Shown one piece after another: positions 36,605-45,817 of a stretch of DNA of 64,000 nt. The position numbers and the translations under genes are program-made. Below the pieces are notes generated by a model. That model made no database searches. It saw only the letters and a list, made by a program, of their open reading frames with translations, and was not told the origin of the DNA. Location: positions 1 through 64,000 of the forward strand of contig JBBTET010000008.1 of NCBI GenBank assembly GCA_038042195.1, read 5' to 3'. The number at the start of each line of letters is the position of its first letter. Position 1 is the first letter of the stretch. The stretch is from JACRIM01 sp038042195 (GTDB taxonomy: Bacteria; Planctomycetota; Phycisphaerae; UBA1845; UTPLA1).

Positions 36605-37771
36605 ATGCAACCACAATTCTATATGTACTGCTACCCGTGGGACTTGGAGGACGAGGGGCTTGAAGATTCCATCGGGCGCCTCGCCGGAGAGATTGGCGTC
36701 GATGGCATCAACGTAGCCGCCACAACGTCGGAGATTCGTGAATTCAGAGGCAGAGAACTCGGGGGCCGTCAAACGTTTATTACGCCTGCCGCGGTACATT
36801 TCCAACCTGATAAAACAGTGTACAGCAACCATCGCATCCGGCCCATTCCAGGAGCATGGATGAAGTCGCGAAACCCGCTGGAACGAATCTGCCGCGTGGC
36901 CGAAAAGGAGAAACTAGCCGTGCGGGTCCATCTAGGCGTTAATCGAGGCCGCGCTCTGGTCGAGCGGTATCCTCATGCGGCATGCGTCAACATATTCGGG
37001 GACCAAAGCACGTTTTGCTTGTGTCCAAGGCATCCTGACGTGCAGCAATATGCCTCAGGTCTTGTTACGGATCTATTGAAAAACTACCCAATCGACGAAG
37101 TTGAGTTGACAGGATTCGCCTTCCCCACGCAATTCGAGTTATTTGACGAATACGAATTCGACTTCGACTTATTCAACGACCTTCGTGATGCAATTGCTTG
37201 TTTCTGCTTTTGCTCTTCTTGTTGGCAAGGCATGACGGACAAGGGGGGTAATCTCGAATTAATTCGGAACATGCTCCTTGATGCAATCAAGACTGTGCTC
37301 GCGGATAATTCAAGGCCCCTTTTAGACCGCGGAGGCGTTCTCTTTCAGTCTCCTGAGATTGTCGACTTTTGCGCGTTCAGAAAGCAGTCCGAAATGAGTC
37401 TCCTCAAGGTAGCGACATCGCCCGCCCCATCAAAGTCGCGGCTTCGCCTTTATCGGCGGGAAAAAGACGAAGTGACCATCGATGACGCAATCATGAGAAT
37501 TGCAAACGGTATCGCGTTTTTCGTTCCTTATGACAACGACTACGACTCAGAAATGAACGCAAGGATGGCGTCCGTGGGAGGGCCATCTCATTGCATGGGA
37601 ATTCACTCGTTGTGGTCAGTTAACGACGGCCCTTTGATCGTGAAAGAAGTTCAGAACTCCATGCTCGCGGGATTCGGTGGCATCGCGTTCGACCACTACG
37701 GCTCAGCCCACGAACCCTGGCTCGACTGGGTCCGCCAAGCCATCCGCTTCGCCCGCCGCGAAGCACGTTAG
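36605..37771 (+). CDS. uncharacterised protein, possible TIM-barrel hydrolase-like
   Basis: A 388-aa cytosolic-looking protein. Pattern of alternating strands and helices (VDGINVAATTSE, AVRVHLGVNRG, VTDLLKNYPIDEVELTGFAF, GIAFDHYGS) suggests a (beta/alpha)8 barrel like uncharacterised glycosidase-like families. It has an odd Cys cluster in its middle (CFCFCSSCWQGM), suggesting metal binding. Codon use is visibly more AT-rich than neighbours, hinting at later acquisition. Not recognised; the fold assignment is a guess. Confidence 0.5.
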   Translation: MQPQFYMYCYPWDLEDEGLEDSIGRLAGEIGVDGINVAATTSEIREFRGRELGGRQTFITPAAVHFQPDKTVYSNHRIRPIPGAWMKSRNPLERICRVAEKEKLAVRVHLGVNRGRALVERYPHAACVNIFGDQSTFCLCPRHPDVQQYASGLVTDLLKNYPIDEVELTGFAFPTQFELFDEYEFDFDLFNDLRDAIACFCFCSSCWQGMTDKGGNLELIRNMLLDAIKTVLADNSRPLLDRGGVLFQSPEIVDFCAFRKQSEMSLLKVATSPAPSKSRLRLYRREKDEVTIDDAIMRIANGIAFFVPYDNDYDSEMNARMASVGGPSHCMGIHSLWSVNDGPLIVKEVQNSMLAGFGGIAFDHYGSAHEPWLDWVRQAIRFARREAR

Positions 37772-37798
37772 CACGGACCATTTCCATTCCACCTGCGA

Positions 37799-39901
37799 CT
37801 ACGGCGCATCCCCCAGCGCCCCAATGTCAAATCGCCCCGCCGTCCGCGCCGTGCCATCCTGATACACATCGATCGACAATCCGAACTGAGTCGCAAACGT
37901 CGCGTACGCATCATCCGCAGCGCCTGTCGTCCGCCCCGGACTATCCGCTGTCAGGCGAAAATCCTGCAACGCCACATTGATGAACAATGGATCGCCGATC
38001 AAATCCGCAGTCCCTAGCCCGGCACCAGTCAGCAAATCCGCGATACTAACGAAATTGGCTTCAATGAGTCCGGGTTGCGCGATATTGAATCGTACACTGC
38101 CGACACCCTCAAAATACAAATTGTGATCCAGCGTCGTGAACGGCACGATCGTGTCCGGCGTCAAGGAGAGGTGCATCCCGTCCTTGCCGGTCAAGGTTTT
38201 GAATCGCTCCGTCAAGCCAAAGATCGTGTTGTTCCGCACCACCTGCGTGCATGCGTCCGGCCGAGTGAGCACCGACAATCCCAGCCAAATCCCGTGATCG
38301 CAATTGTGTATCGTGTTGCCGATGATCCGCGATTGGGCCTCCTGCCCCTTGTGAATCGCCACACCCATGAGATTCGCATTCCCGCGAATCAACCGAATGT
38401 CGAAAAACACATTTCCCAAAATGGTGGATCGCGATGGTTTTCCAGCCGGAAACACGTTGTTGTTTTCATGCTTCACGCCCAACTCAGCGTCGTAAACCTC
38501 ATTGAAGAGGATCCAGATGTCATCGCTTCCCGGCCACTCCGCGGACGGATCGTCGTCATGAATGGCAATGGCCGTCCCCGCCGATGAGTCCGATACACGA
38601 ATCGTGTGGCATACGTTTTGCGAGAAAACGCTGGTCATACCGTTCTTGTAGTCAATGATGTTCTCCTTGCAGTTGTGTAGATAATTGCGCCCGAGATACG
38701 TGTTCCGCGCCGCCGCCTGGTTGGATTGCGGATTGGCCCGATTCACGCTGAGCGCGTCCCCGCGAATGTGATGAATGTGCGAATCGACCACCCAGCAATT
38801 TCTGCTGTTCGTCGCCATGATCACGCCGACATTGTCGTTCGCGCCGCTGAAATTGTCCCACTGGCTGAAATTCCGAATCTCCACGTCATACACCACGACG
38901 TTTTCTATCAGACTCGTCGCGTCATTGAAGGATGCACTCGCGTGCCCAACCGACACACCGTACGGCGTGGACGTATCGTTCGTCGGCTGATCTCGAATGA
39001 GAGAATGTCGCAAGCAGACATGGTGAAACAACTTAAACGGAGCCAATTGCGACGCCGTCACAATGAACCACCCTGCTCCGAAGGTGCCGGTACCCCAATC
39101 GCGTCCGTCGAATTCCAGATTCTCGCAGATGATGAAATTGCCCTCAATGCCAAACCCGACGCGAAAAAGTGGCTTGTTGATCGCGCTTGCCCCGCGAATG
39201 AATATCGGTTTGTCCAGCGTCCCCTCGCCGGTGATATAAATGCGTGCGTTGTAATTGATATCAATCCCATGCACCTCCACCACACTGCCCGGCGTCAGAT
39301 TGTCAGGGATCGTTCGACGCGGCGCGGCCACGGTCCCAAAGGGATTGGTCGTATCACTCCCCGTATTGAAATCAACGTAGTGTGTGAACGGCCCGCTCCC
39401 CGCGTCGCCATACGCCGCCATCGTTCCGTTGTAGTCGTACATCTGCCCGGCATACGTCGTGTGCGATTGGCTAATGCCGAACTCCGGCGTCGGAATCCCA
39501 ATCGGCGGAACAAACGCCGCGGCCACCGCGAGAGTAACGGTGCGATCCTTGCCTTGCCCACTGCCCTCAGCACGATAGGTAAAACTGTCCGTCCCCTCAT
39601 AGTCTGCGTTCGGCACATAGGTCAGATTCGGCGGCGTCCCGAGAAGCTGCCCATTCGTCGGCTGTGTGAGGATCGAAAACGTCACGCTGTCATACTCGAC
39701 GCCGAAGAAATATCCCGTCAGCCCGATCACCTTCTGACGGTTCTTCATCACGAAGAAATCCACCGTCGCATCTGGTGGATCCACAATGATATTGCTACTG
39801 CTCGCCGGCTCGCATGACGCTCCACCCCCAAAAGCGAATTGCGTCAGAACGGCCGACGTCAGCAGCATCAATCGAATTCGGTGACCAATCTTCGCTCGCA
39901 T
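37799..39901 (-). CDS. secreted right-handed beta-helix protein with cadherin-like N-domain
   Basis: Start ATG 39901 (GAGGA seven bases upstream) opens an export signal (MLLTSAVLTQFAFGGGASC). About 700 aa: an Ig/cadherin-like domain (SILTQPTNGQLLGTPPNLTY, NADYEGTDSFTYRAEG), then a parallel beta-helix of PbH1 repeats (HVCLRHSLIRD, VVYDVEIRN, ILFNEVYDAELGVKHENNN, IIGNTIHNCDHGIWLG). Such domains bind or cleave polysaccharides (pectate-lyase fold). The nearby dockerin-type protein suggests a secreted polysaccharide-processing repertoire. No catalytic residues can be assigned. Confidence 0.82.
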   Translation of the reverse strand: MRAKIGHRIRLMLLTSAVLTQFAFGGGASCEPASSSNIIVDPPDATVDFFVMKNRQKVIGLTGYFFGVEYDSVTFSILTQPTNGQLLGTPPNLTYVPNADYEGTDSFTYRAEGSGQGKDRTVTLAVAAAFVPPIGIPTPEFGISQSHTTYAGQMYDYNGTMAAYGDAGSGPFTHYVDFNTGSDTTNPFGTVAAPRRTIPDNLTPGSVVEVHGIDINYNARIYITGEGTLDKPIFIRGASAINKPLFRVGFGIEGNFIICENLEFDGRDWGTGTFGAGWFIVTASQLAPFKLFHHVCLRHSLIRDQPTNDTSTPYGVSVGHASASFNDATSLIENVVVYDVEIRNFSQWDNFSGANDNVGVIMATNSRNCWVVDSHIHHIRGDALSVNRANPQSNQAAARNTYLGRNYLHNCKENIIDYKNGMTSVFSQNVCHTIRVSDSSAGTAIAIHDDDPSAEWPGSDDIWILFNEVYDAELGVKHENNNVFPAGKPSRSTILGNVFFDIRLIRGNANLMGVAIHKGQEAQSRIIGNTIHNCDHGIWLGLSVLTRPDACTQVVRNNTIFGLTERFKTLTGKDGMHLSLTPDTIVPFTTLDHNLYFEGVGSVRFNIAQPGLIEANFVSIADLLTGAGLGTADLIGDPLFINVALQDFRLTADSPGRTTGAADDAYATFATQFGLSIDVYQDGTARTAGRFDIGALGDAP

Positions 39902-40033
39902 CGTTTGTCCTCGTCTCAAATCCATGTGCATCCACTCATCCTTAAGTCTACTCTCCGGCAAATTTTCGAAGAAGTCACATAGATGCCGGCGACTTTCCGA
40001 TATCGACCATTCCGTGTATCCTCCAGTCCATCC

Positions 40034-40741
40034 ATGGCACAGGTTCGCACGAAACCCGCCCTTCGCCGATTCTGGCTCTACGGCCTGATCCTCCTTGCCT
40101 TTGCCCTCGTCAGCGGCGTCCTGTTTATCCTAATCACGGACCGGAATACGATCACCATTGCCGAGGCCTTCCCGGAACCGGTCATCCTCGACCCGGAGAA
40201 ACGCCCCAATTTCGTCTTTCCCGAGGCCGCCCGCACCACCGACCTCGCGCTCAATCTTTTCGTCGACCGATTCGCCCGAGTCTGCATGGAGGGCAAATAC
40301 TCCGACTTCAGACTCATGCTCAGTAGTCAACGCCCCCCCGTCCTCCCGGCCCGCTTCGAGTCCAATTTCAACGCTCTCAAGCAGGTCCGAATCGAGGCCC
40401 TGGAGAAAGTCCCCACGTTGCCCGGCGCGCTCGACGACGTCTACATCATGAGCGTCGGATACGACCTACAGGACTTCGCCGTCCGTCGAGGCGAGAGAAC
40501 CAAGCAGGTTCACGTCGGTCTTACCAAGGAAGACGGCCTATGGCATATCGGTCCCATCCCACGCGAGGCCGTCGCACGCTTCGCGGCCTATAAACAAGCA
40601 CAATCCCAACCCGCCGATCCCGACACAGACGTCGTGACTGAGACGGCTCCACCGGCCCGAGCCAATCCCGCAACGACTCCCGCAGACTCCGGCCCCACCT
40701 CGCGCACCGTCGCCAATAAGCCCATGCGCATCGATTCATGA
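40034..40741 (+). CDS. single-pass membrane protein of unknown function
   Basis: Start ATG 40034 gives MAQVRTKPALRRFWLYG, a short basic N-terminus and one membrane helix (LILLAFALVSGVLFILI), then a periplasmic alpha/beta domain (~residues 45-190; LFVDRFARVCMEGKYSDFRL, KQVHVGLTKEDGLWHIGPIP) and a Pro/Ala/Thr-rich tail. The domain reads like an NTF2-type 'DUF' with a helix followed by strands. 235 aa; family not recognised. It sits directly before flagellin. Confidence 0.55.
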   Translation: MAQVRTKPALRRFWLYGLILLAFALVSGVLFILITDRNTITIAEAFPEPVILDPEKRPNFVFPEAARTTDLALNLFVDRFARVCMEGKYSDFRLMLSSQRPPVLPARFESNFNALKQVRIEALEKVPTLPGALDDVYIMSVGYDLQDFAVRRGERTKQVHVGLTKEDGLWHIGPIPREAVARFAAYKQAQSQPADPDTDVVTETAPPARANPATTPADSGPTSRTVANKPMRIDS

Positions 40742-41015
40742 AGGCGGACATCCGCCGCATCAGCACTGCCGGATGACTGTGTTTCGGACCACCGCCCCAA
40801 TCGCCCCCCCATATTATCCCTATTTCCGACAAGCGGTTGCGATCCCATGGTCTATTGCGCGGATTCAGCCCCTCAAACGAAGTTATATCTTAGGTTTCCA
40901 GGGTCAACGTGCGAAAACAGCATTACCAGTAGTGCGGCTCGCCCCCCATGGAGGTGGACCCCTGCTGGCAGTACTGAAAATCGGGCATAGACACCGAAAG
41001 AAGGGAAAGAAGGAT

Positions 41016-42413
41016 ATGGCACTTACAGTCACAAACGCAAACACACTGTCGTTGCTCAACATCTTGAACAACACAACATCACTGCAGTCCAACTCGCTGC
41101 AGAAGTTGTCGACAGGATCACGAATCAACCGTGGTGCCGATGATCCGGCCGGTCTGATCGTGGTCCAGAGTCTGAGCTCCGAGCTGGTCAGCACCGAGGC
41201 CGCTCTGGCCAACAACCAGCGCGCCAAGTCGCTGCTCGGCACCGCCGACTCCGCCCTCGCGGAAGTGGCGAGCCTGATCTCGACGATCCAGTCGCTGGCC
41301 GCCAAAAGCACCAGCTCCGGTGGTTTGACGAACGCTGAAATCGCCGCCAACCAGGCTCAGATTGACAACGCCATCAGCTCGATCGACCGCATCATCGGCA
41401 CCACGCAGTTCAACGGAAAGCGTCTCCTCGACGGATCGCAGTCCATCCGCGCCACTGCCAGTGCCCCGACTGAAGTCACCGACATTCGCGTCTATTCACG
41501 ACCCACATCCACAACGACGCAGGACCTCGCTGTCAGCGTCGTCGCCGCGGGTGCCGTCGCCTCCGGCACGCTGGTCAACGGCGCGTCGGTGGTCAGTGCC
41601 GCGTCGGTCAGCATCACGGGCAGCCTCGGCACCGCGACCATCTCGATCGCTGCCGGTGACACGCTTGCCCAGATCGCCGCCAAGGTCGTCACCGCCGCCA
41701 ACGACACAGGCGTCTCAGCCACCGTGGTTGCTTCCTCGGTTCGCATCCAGAGTCGGGGTTACGGTGAATCAGCGTTCGTCTCCGCCTCCTACATCAGCGG
41801 TGACAGCGATTTCGCCACCGGCGTCTCTTACACCAAGGGCACCGATGCCCAGGTCACCGTCGGCGGCCAGAACGCATTCGTCGATGGTCTGCGAGTCTCC
41901 TACAACGCCAGCGGCTTCTCCGGTGAGTTTACGCTTACGGCGACCGGCAATGCGGTAGGCTCTGCCGGCAACGTCAGTATCTCAGGTGGTGGAGCGACCT
42001 TCCAGCTCGGCACCACGTCAAACACGCAGGCCACCATCGGATTCAGTGCGCTCTTTGCACAGAACCTGGGTGACAGCGTGACAGGCTACCTCAACACGCT
42101 GAAGAGCGGTGGTACTAACGACCTTTCAAATAACCCTGGTGTGGCCGCTTCCATCGCAAAAGTGGCGGGAAACCAAGTCGCCACGCAACAGGGTCGAATC
42201 GGCGGCTTCCAGAACTTCCAGGTTGAAACCTCGATCAACAGTCTCAACTCCGCCAAGGAACAGTTGACCAACGCTCGAAGCATCATCAAGGACGTGGACT
42301 TCGCGGCCGAGACAGCCGAACTGTCTCGCCAGAACGTCCTCCTCCAGTCGGCTGTCTCGCTGCTCGGCGTCGCCTCGCAGCAGTCAGCTCAGATCCTGTC
42401 GCTACTGCGATAA
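41016..42413 (+). CDS. fliC: flagellin
   Basis: Major flagellar filament protein. Start ATG 41016 (GAAGGAT upstream) gives 465 aa. N-terminal D0/D1: LNNTTSLQSNSLQKLSTGSR, INRGADDPAGLIVVQSLSSE, TADSALAEVASLIS. C-terminal D1/D0: EQLTNARSIIKDVDFAAETA, ELSRQNVLLQSAVSLLGVAS and the end QILSLLR. The variable central D2/D3 domain is Ser/Ala/Thr-rich. The gene ends in a very strong terminator, as for highly expressed genes. A sigma-28 promoter was not found in the upstream 270 bp. No other flagellar gene is in the window. Confidence 0.95.
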   Translation: MALTVTNANTLSLLNILNNTTSLQSNSLQKLSTGSRINRGADDPAGLIVVQSLSSELVSTEAALANNQRAKSLLGTADSALAEVASLISTIQSLAAKSTSSGGLTNAEIAANQAQIDNAISSIDRIIGTTQFNGKRLLDGSQSIRATASAPTEVTDIRVYSRPTSTTTQDLAVSVVAAGAVASGTLVNGASVVSAASVSITGSLGTATISIAAGDTLAQIAAKVVTAANDTGVSATVVASSVRIQSRGYGESAFVSASYISGDSDFATGVSYTKGTDAQVTVGGQNAFVDGLRVSYNASGFSGEFTLTATGNAVGSAGNVSISGGGATFQLGTTSNTQATIGFSALFAQNLGDSVTGYLNTLKSGGTNDLSNNPGVAASIAKVAGNQVATQQGRIGGFQNFQVETSINSLNSAKEQLTNARSIIKDVDFAAETAELSRQNVLLQSAVSLLGVASQQSAQILSLLR

Positions 42414-42450
42414 GCCGCGGTAGCCCAGGTCTGGTGGGTAAATAGTTGAC

Positions 42451-42491
42451 GGCGGGGCCGAGGCTTGTCCTCGGCCCCGCCGATTTTTTTT
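42451..42491 (+). terminator. Rho-independent terminator after flagellin
   Basis: A perfect 13-bp GC stem (GGCGGGGCCGAGG with CCTCGGCCCCGCC), 5-nt loop CTTGT, then GA and nine Ts. Among the strongest hairpins in the window. Confidence 0.95.
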
Positions 42492-42785
42492 TGACAACTT
42501 CCTTTAGCCTCCAGCATTGCTGGTGGGCAACTGCCACCGCCACCTTCGACATGCCACTATGGCAGTTTGCACTCATCTGGCAACATACGCCACGTTTCTA
42601 ACCATCTGCCATTGAAAGAATTACGTTTCTCGCCTCTCGATCGCCGCCCCTGGCATCACCCTTGCTATTGGATGTGCCGGATGCCCACGCTCCAAATAGA
42701 TAGGAGCAGTGCATTCCGCTCAGCTGCCCCGAAACCGGCAGCGACCAACTGAAATCAAACTCGATCCGTCGAGAGGAGAAACGAC
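42492..42785 (+). promoter_or_regulatory. dnaK leader region
   Basis: A 294-bp gap between the flagellin terminator and dnaK with no gene. The dnaK ribosome-binding site AGGAG lies 7 bases before the ATG. I found no CIRCE element (TTAGCACTC palindrome) and no clear heat-shock sigma promoter, so how dnaK is regulated is not visible. Confidence 0.5.
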
Positions 42786-44696
42786 ATGTCCAAGATTATC
42801 GGCATCGACCTCGGCACCACGAACTCCGTCGTCGCCGTCATGGAGGGCGGGCAGCCCAAGGTGCTCACCAACGCCCTGGGGGCACGCACCACCCCCTCCG
42901 TCGTCGGCTTCTCCGACAAGGGCGAGCGACTCATTGGCCAGATCGCCAAGCATCAGCAAGTCACCAACCCCACCAACACCGTGTACAGCGTCAAGCGCTT
43001 CATGGGCCGGCGGCACAACGAAGTCGCCTCCGAAAAGAAGCTCGTCCCCTACGGCGTGGTCGGTGGTGCGGAAGATCTCGTGACAGTCCGCGTCCGCGAC
43101 AAGGAATACACCCCACCCGAAATCTCCGCGATGATCCTGCAAGACCTCAAGAAGACGGCCGAAGACTACCTCGGCGAAAAAGTCACCGCCGCCGTCATCA
43201 CCGTCCCCGCATACTTCAACGACGCCCAGCGCAAGGCCACGCAGGAGGCCGGCATCATCGCCGGCTTCGACGTGAAGCGCGTCCTCCCCGAGCCGACCGC
43301 CGCGGCTCTCGCCTATGGCATGGATAAGAAAAAGGGCGGCAAGATCGCCGTCTTCGACCTCGGCGGCGGAACCTACGACATCTCCATCCTCGACGTCGGT
43401 GACGGCGTCTTTGAAACCCTCTCCATCAACGGCGACACCCACCTCGGCGGTGACGACTACGACATGGTCCTCATCGACTTCGTCGCCGAAGAGTTTCGCA
43501 AGCAATATGGCGTCGACCTCCGCAAAGACCCGATGGCCCACCAGCGCCTCAAAGAGGCCTGCGAAAAAGCCAAGTGCGAACTCTCTGGCAACATGGAGAC
43601 GACCATCAATCTCCCGTTCATCACCGCCGACGCCAGTGGGCCGAAGCACTTGAACCAGACGCTTACCCGCTCCAAGTTCGAGCAGCTCACCGGGCCGCTC
43701 ACCGAGCGTTGCCGCGGCCCCGTCCTCAAGGCCCTCTCGGATGCCAAGCTCAGCCCGAGCGACATCACCGAAGTCATCCTCGTCGGCGGCTCGACGCGCA
43801 TCCCCGCCGTGCAGAAGCTCTGCCAGGAAATCTTCGGCAAGGAGCCGAACAAGAGCGTCAACCCCGACGAAGCCGTCGGCGTCGGTGCCGCCATCCAGGC
43901 CGGCATCATCGCCGGTGACGTGAAGGACATCCTCGTCCTCGATGTCACACCGTTGTCACTCGGCGTCGAAACCCTCGGCGGCGTCATGACCGTCATGATC
44001 CCGCGAAACACCACCATCCCCACGAGCAAGAAAGAGACCTATTCCACCGCCGCCGATAGCCAGCCCGAAGTCTCCATCCACGTCTTGCAGGGCGAGCGCC
44101 CCATGGCCGTGGACAACCGAACCATCGGCCGCTTCAACCTCGCGGGCATTCCACCGGCCCCGCGCGGTACGCCGCAGATCGAGGTGACTTTCGACATTGA
44201 TGCCAACGGCATCCTTCACGTCTCCGCGAAAGACCTCGGCACCGGCAAGGAACAGAAGATCAAGATCGAAGGCTCCAGCGGCCTCGACCCGGCCGACGTC
44301 GAGCGAATGCGCAAGGAAGCCGAGTCCCATGCCGAGGACGACAAGAAGAAACGCGAACTCATCGACGCCCGCAACCAGGGCGACTCGATCATCTACCAGA
44401 CCGAGGCCACGCTGAAGGAGCACGGCGACAAAGTCCCGGCCGACGAACGCAGCAAGGTCGAGAGCGCGGTCAACAACCTGAAGGAACGCTTGAAGTCCGA
44501 CGACGCCGGCTCCATCAAAAAGGCCATCGAAAACGTCATGACCGCAAGCCAGGCCATCGGCAAGATCATCTACGAACAATCCGCCAAAGCGGCCGGCGCA
44601 GCGGGTGGCCCGCCCCCACCCCCGCAGAACGGCGGCGGCAAATCGGCAAAGAAAGACGAAGACGTCATCGACGCCGAGTATGAAGTGAAGTCGTAA
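42786..44696 (+). CDS. dnaK: molecular chaperone DnaK (Hsp70)
   Basis: ATP-driven chaperone, 636 aa. Actin-like ATPase domain to ~385 (GIDLGTTNSVVAVMEGG, AVITVPAYFNDAQRKATQEA, FDLGGGTYDISIL, EVILVGGSTRIPAVQ), linker VLDVTPLSLG, substrate-binding beta domain (NTTIPTSKKETYSTAADSQP) and lid. The tail ends DVIDAEYEVKS, near the usual DAEFEEV end. No grpE or dnaJ nearby. A degraded copy of its last 30 bp lies at 45251, beyond a small gene pair. Confidence 0.98.
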   Translation: MSKIIGIDLGTTNSVVAVMEGGQPKVLTNALGARTTPSVVGFSDKGERLIGQIAKHQQVTNPTNTVYSVKRFMGRRHNEVASEKKLVPYGVVGGAEDLVTVRVRDKEYTPPEISAMILQDLKKTAEDYLGEKVTAAVITVPAYFNDAQRKATQEAGIIAGFDVKRVLPEPTAAALAYGMDKKKGGKIAVFDLGGGTYDISILDVGDGVFETLSINGDTHLGGDDYDMVLIDFVAEEFRKQYGVDLRKDPMAHQRLKEACEKAKCELSGNMETTINLPFITADASGPKHLNQTLTRSKFEQLTGPLTERCRGPVLKALSDAKLSPSDITEVILVGGSTRIPAVQKLCQEIFGKEPNKSVNPDEAVGVGAAIQAGIIAGDVKDILVLDVTPLSLGVETLGGVMTVMIPRNTTIPTSKKETYSTAADSQPEVSIHVLQGERPMAVDNRTIGRFNLAGIPPAPRGTPQIEVTFDIDANGILHVSAKDLGTGKEQKIKIEGSSGLDPADVERMRKEAESHAEDDKKKRELIDARNQGDSIIYQTEATLKEHGDKVPADERSKVESAVNNLKERLKSDDAGSIKKAIENVMTASQAIGKIIYEQSAKAAGAAGGPPPPPQNGGGKSAKKDEDVIDAEYEVKS

Positions 44697-44711
44697 ACGA
44701 GAATCCCACTT

Positions 44712-44744
44712 AGCCCCGGGTCAATGACCCGGGGCTTTTTCTTT
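44712..44744 (+). terminator. Rho-independent terminator after dnaK
   Basis: Perfect 10-bp stem AGCCCCGGGT/ACCCGGGGCT around a CAATG loop, followed by TTTTCTTT. Confidence 0.92.
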
Positions 44745-44758
44745 AAGCGAATCCACCA

Positions 44759-44995
44759 ATGCCGACGATTGCCCGAATAGGCCCATATCGCATATACTTT
44801 GTGAGTCACGACATGAAGGAGCCGCCCCACGTTCACGTGGATCGGGACGACAATTCGGCGAAGTTCTGGCTTACCACAGTGTCGTTGTCTCGTAATATTG
44901 GCTTTGGTTCCAAGGAACTACGCGACCTCGAACGTATCGTGACAGAACACCAACAGGAGTTTCTCAATGCCTGGCACAAATACTTCGGTCGTTAG
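44759..44995 (+). CDS. DUF4160 family protein (toxin-antitoxin-like pair, member 1)
   Basis: A 78-aa protein with the DUF4160 pattern: MPTIARIGPYRIYFVSHDMK, EPPHVHVDRDDNSAKFWL and a C-terminal helix (ELRDLERIVTEHQQEFLNAW). DUF4160 genes are usually followed by DUF2442 genes, as here (29-nt overlap), and the pair is widely suspected to be a toxin-antitoxin-like module; I know of no firm mechanism. It begins just after the dnaK terminator. Confidence 0.9.
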   Translation: MPTIARIGPYRIYFVSHDMKEPPHVHVDRDDNSAKFWLTTVSLSRNIGFGSKELRDLERIVTEHQQEFLNAWHKYFGR

Positions 44996-45251
44996 CGCCG
45001 GTCAGCGCGTAATGGGCGTCTCCTGTGACGACGACGCGCTCAGCGTCGACCTGGCCGACGGCAGGCGAATCACCGTCCCCCTCGCTTGGTATCCGACTTT
45101 GCTCCATGCCACTCCGTCGCAACGCGCCAACTGGAAACCGGCCGGCGGCGGCTACGGAATCCACTGGCCGGACGTCGACGAGGACTTATCAGTAGAGGGC
45201 CTGCTATTCGGCGCACCGGCTCCGAATGTCAAATTGAATGCGGTAGCGTGA
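44967..45251 (+). CDS. DUF2442 family protein (toxin-antitoxin-like pair, member 2)
   Basis: A 94-aa protein with the DUF2442 pattern: DALSVDLADGRRITVPLAWY then PTLLHATPSQRANWKPAGGG, and DVDEDLSVEGLLFGAPAP. It overlaps the DUF4160 gene by 29 nt in another frame, so the two are translated as a unit. Its stop codon shares the first base of a duplicated dnaK 3'-end fragment (45251-45280). Confidence 0.9.
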   Translation: MPGTNTSVVSAGQRVMGVSCDDDALSVDLADGRRITVPLAWYPTLLHATPSQRANWKPAGGGYGIHWPDVDEDLSVEGLLFGAPAPNVKLNAVA

Positions 45252-45280
45252 TCGACGCCGAGTAAGTGGTGAAGTCGCAA
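45251..45280 (+). repeat. degraded copy of the dnaK 3' end
   Basis: Thirty bases matching the last 30 bases of dnaK (44667-44696) at 26 positions without gaps, including the 14-bp run ATCGACGCCGAGTA. It lies immediately after the DUF4160/DUF2442 pair, so the pair is framed by direct repeats of the host gene end. Confidence 0.85.
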
Positions 45281-45299
45281 TAAAATAACTGTCTATCCC

Positions 45300-45318
45300 C
45301 AATTGCCCATGGCAATTG
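45300..45318. repeat. intergenic palindrome (CAATTGCC arms)
   Basis: CAATTGCC-CAT-GGCAATTG, perfect 8-bp arms. Similar AATTG-type palindromes stand at 54000 and 55071. Confidence 0.75.
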
Positions 45319-45321
45319 ATC

Positions 45322-45777
45322 ATGGCACACACGAGCGAGCCTATGTGGCCTGTGGCAATGGAAACACAAATGAAAACTCCCCAATGTAAGCTAATAAGTT
45401 TCGAGCCGCCAATTCGAATGACCAAGGATGGGCGAGACCTTGATGGCTTTGTCTATGGTCTCGTGTTCCACTCGACACCACTTGAAAAAGTAGGAACACC
45501 GGAAGCTGCCGAGGCGACTGAAACAGCTCGTATCGAGATAGAGGCTAGCGGTACAGTTGTTGACAATACGCATGATATGTACTGTTCAATCACAGATGCC
45601 CTTAATCGAACGCTTTTTGTAATTGCAAGGGATGCGATGGAGCGAGGCAATAACCGGGTGCTTTGGAATATCAGTCACCCAGCACCTCAAATTGATATAC
45701 TACAAGTCACAATTCCGACAGAGCCGTTCAATTTGATTATGACAGGCCCACTCATGGGGTTTCACGCCATCCGCTGA
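45322..45777 (+). CDS. hypothetical protein
   Basis: About 151 aa if begun at ATG 45322, possibly shorter (ATG 45370, MKTPQCKLISFEPPIRM). No family is recognised. The core looks like alternating beta strands (YGLVFHSTPLEK, ARIEIEASGTVV, DILQVTIPTEPFNLIM) with one helix; it is more AT-rich than neighbours. It follows the dnaK-end repeat and so may belong to the same inserted segment as the DUF4160/DUF2442 pair. Confidence 0.45.
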   Translation: MAHTSEPMWPVAMETQMKTPQCKLISFEPPIRMTKDGRDLDGFVYGLVFHSTPLEKVGTPEAAEATETARIEIEASGTVVDNTHDMYCSITDALNRTLFVIARDAMERGNNRVLWNISHPAPQIDILQVTIPTEPFNLIMTGPLMGFHAIR

Positions 45778-45817
45778 GGTTCTTTATCCCGTGAGACTAG
45801 TCCTATGGCCCGCAGGG

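Noticed and set aside
38726..39817. 363-codon frame opposite the beta-helix gene
   Set aside because: Antisense to a protein with clear repeats and signal peptide.
40742..41015. Sigma-28 promoter before flagellin
   Set aside because: No TAAA-N15-GCCGATAA match; CCGACAA occurs near 40826 but lacks a -35.
42492..42785. CIRCE or heat-shock promoter before dnaK
   Set aside because: No TTAGCACTC-N9-GAGTGCTAA palindrome or clear heat-shock sigma sites are present.
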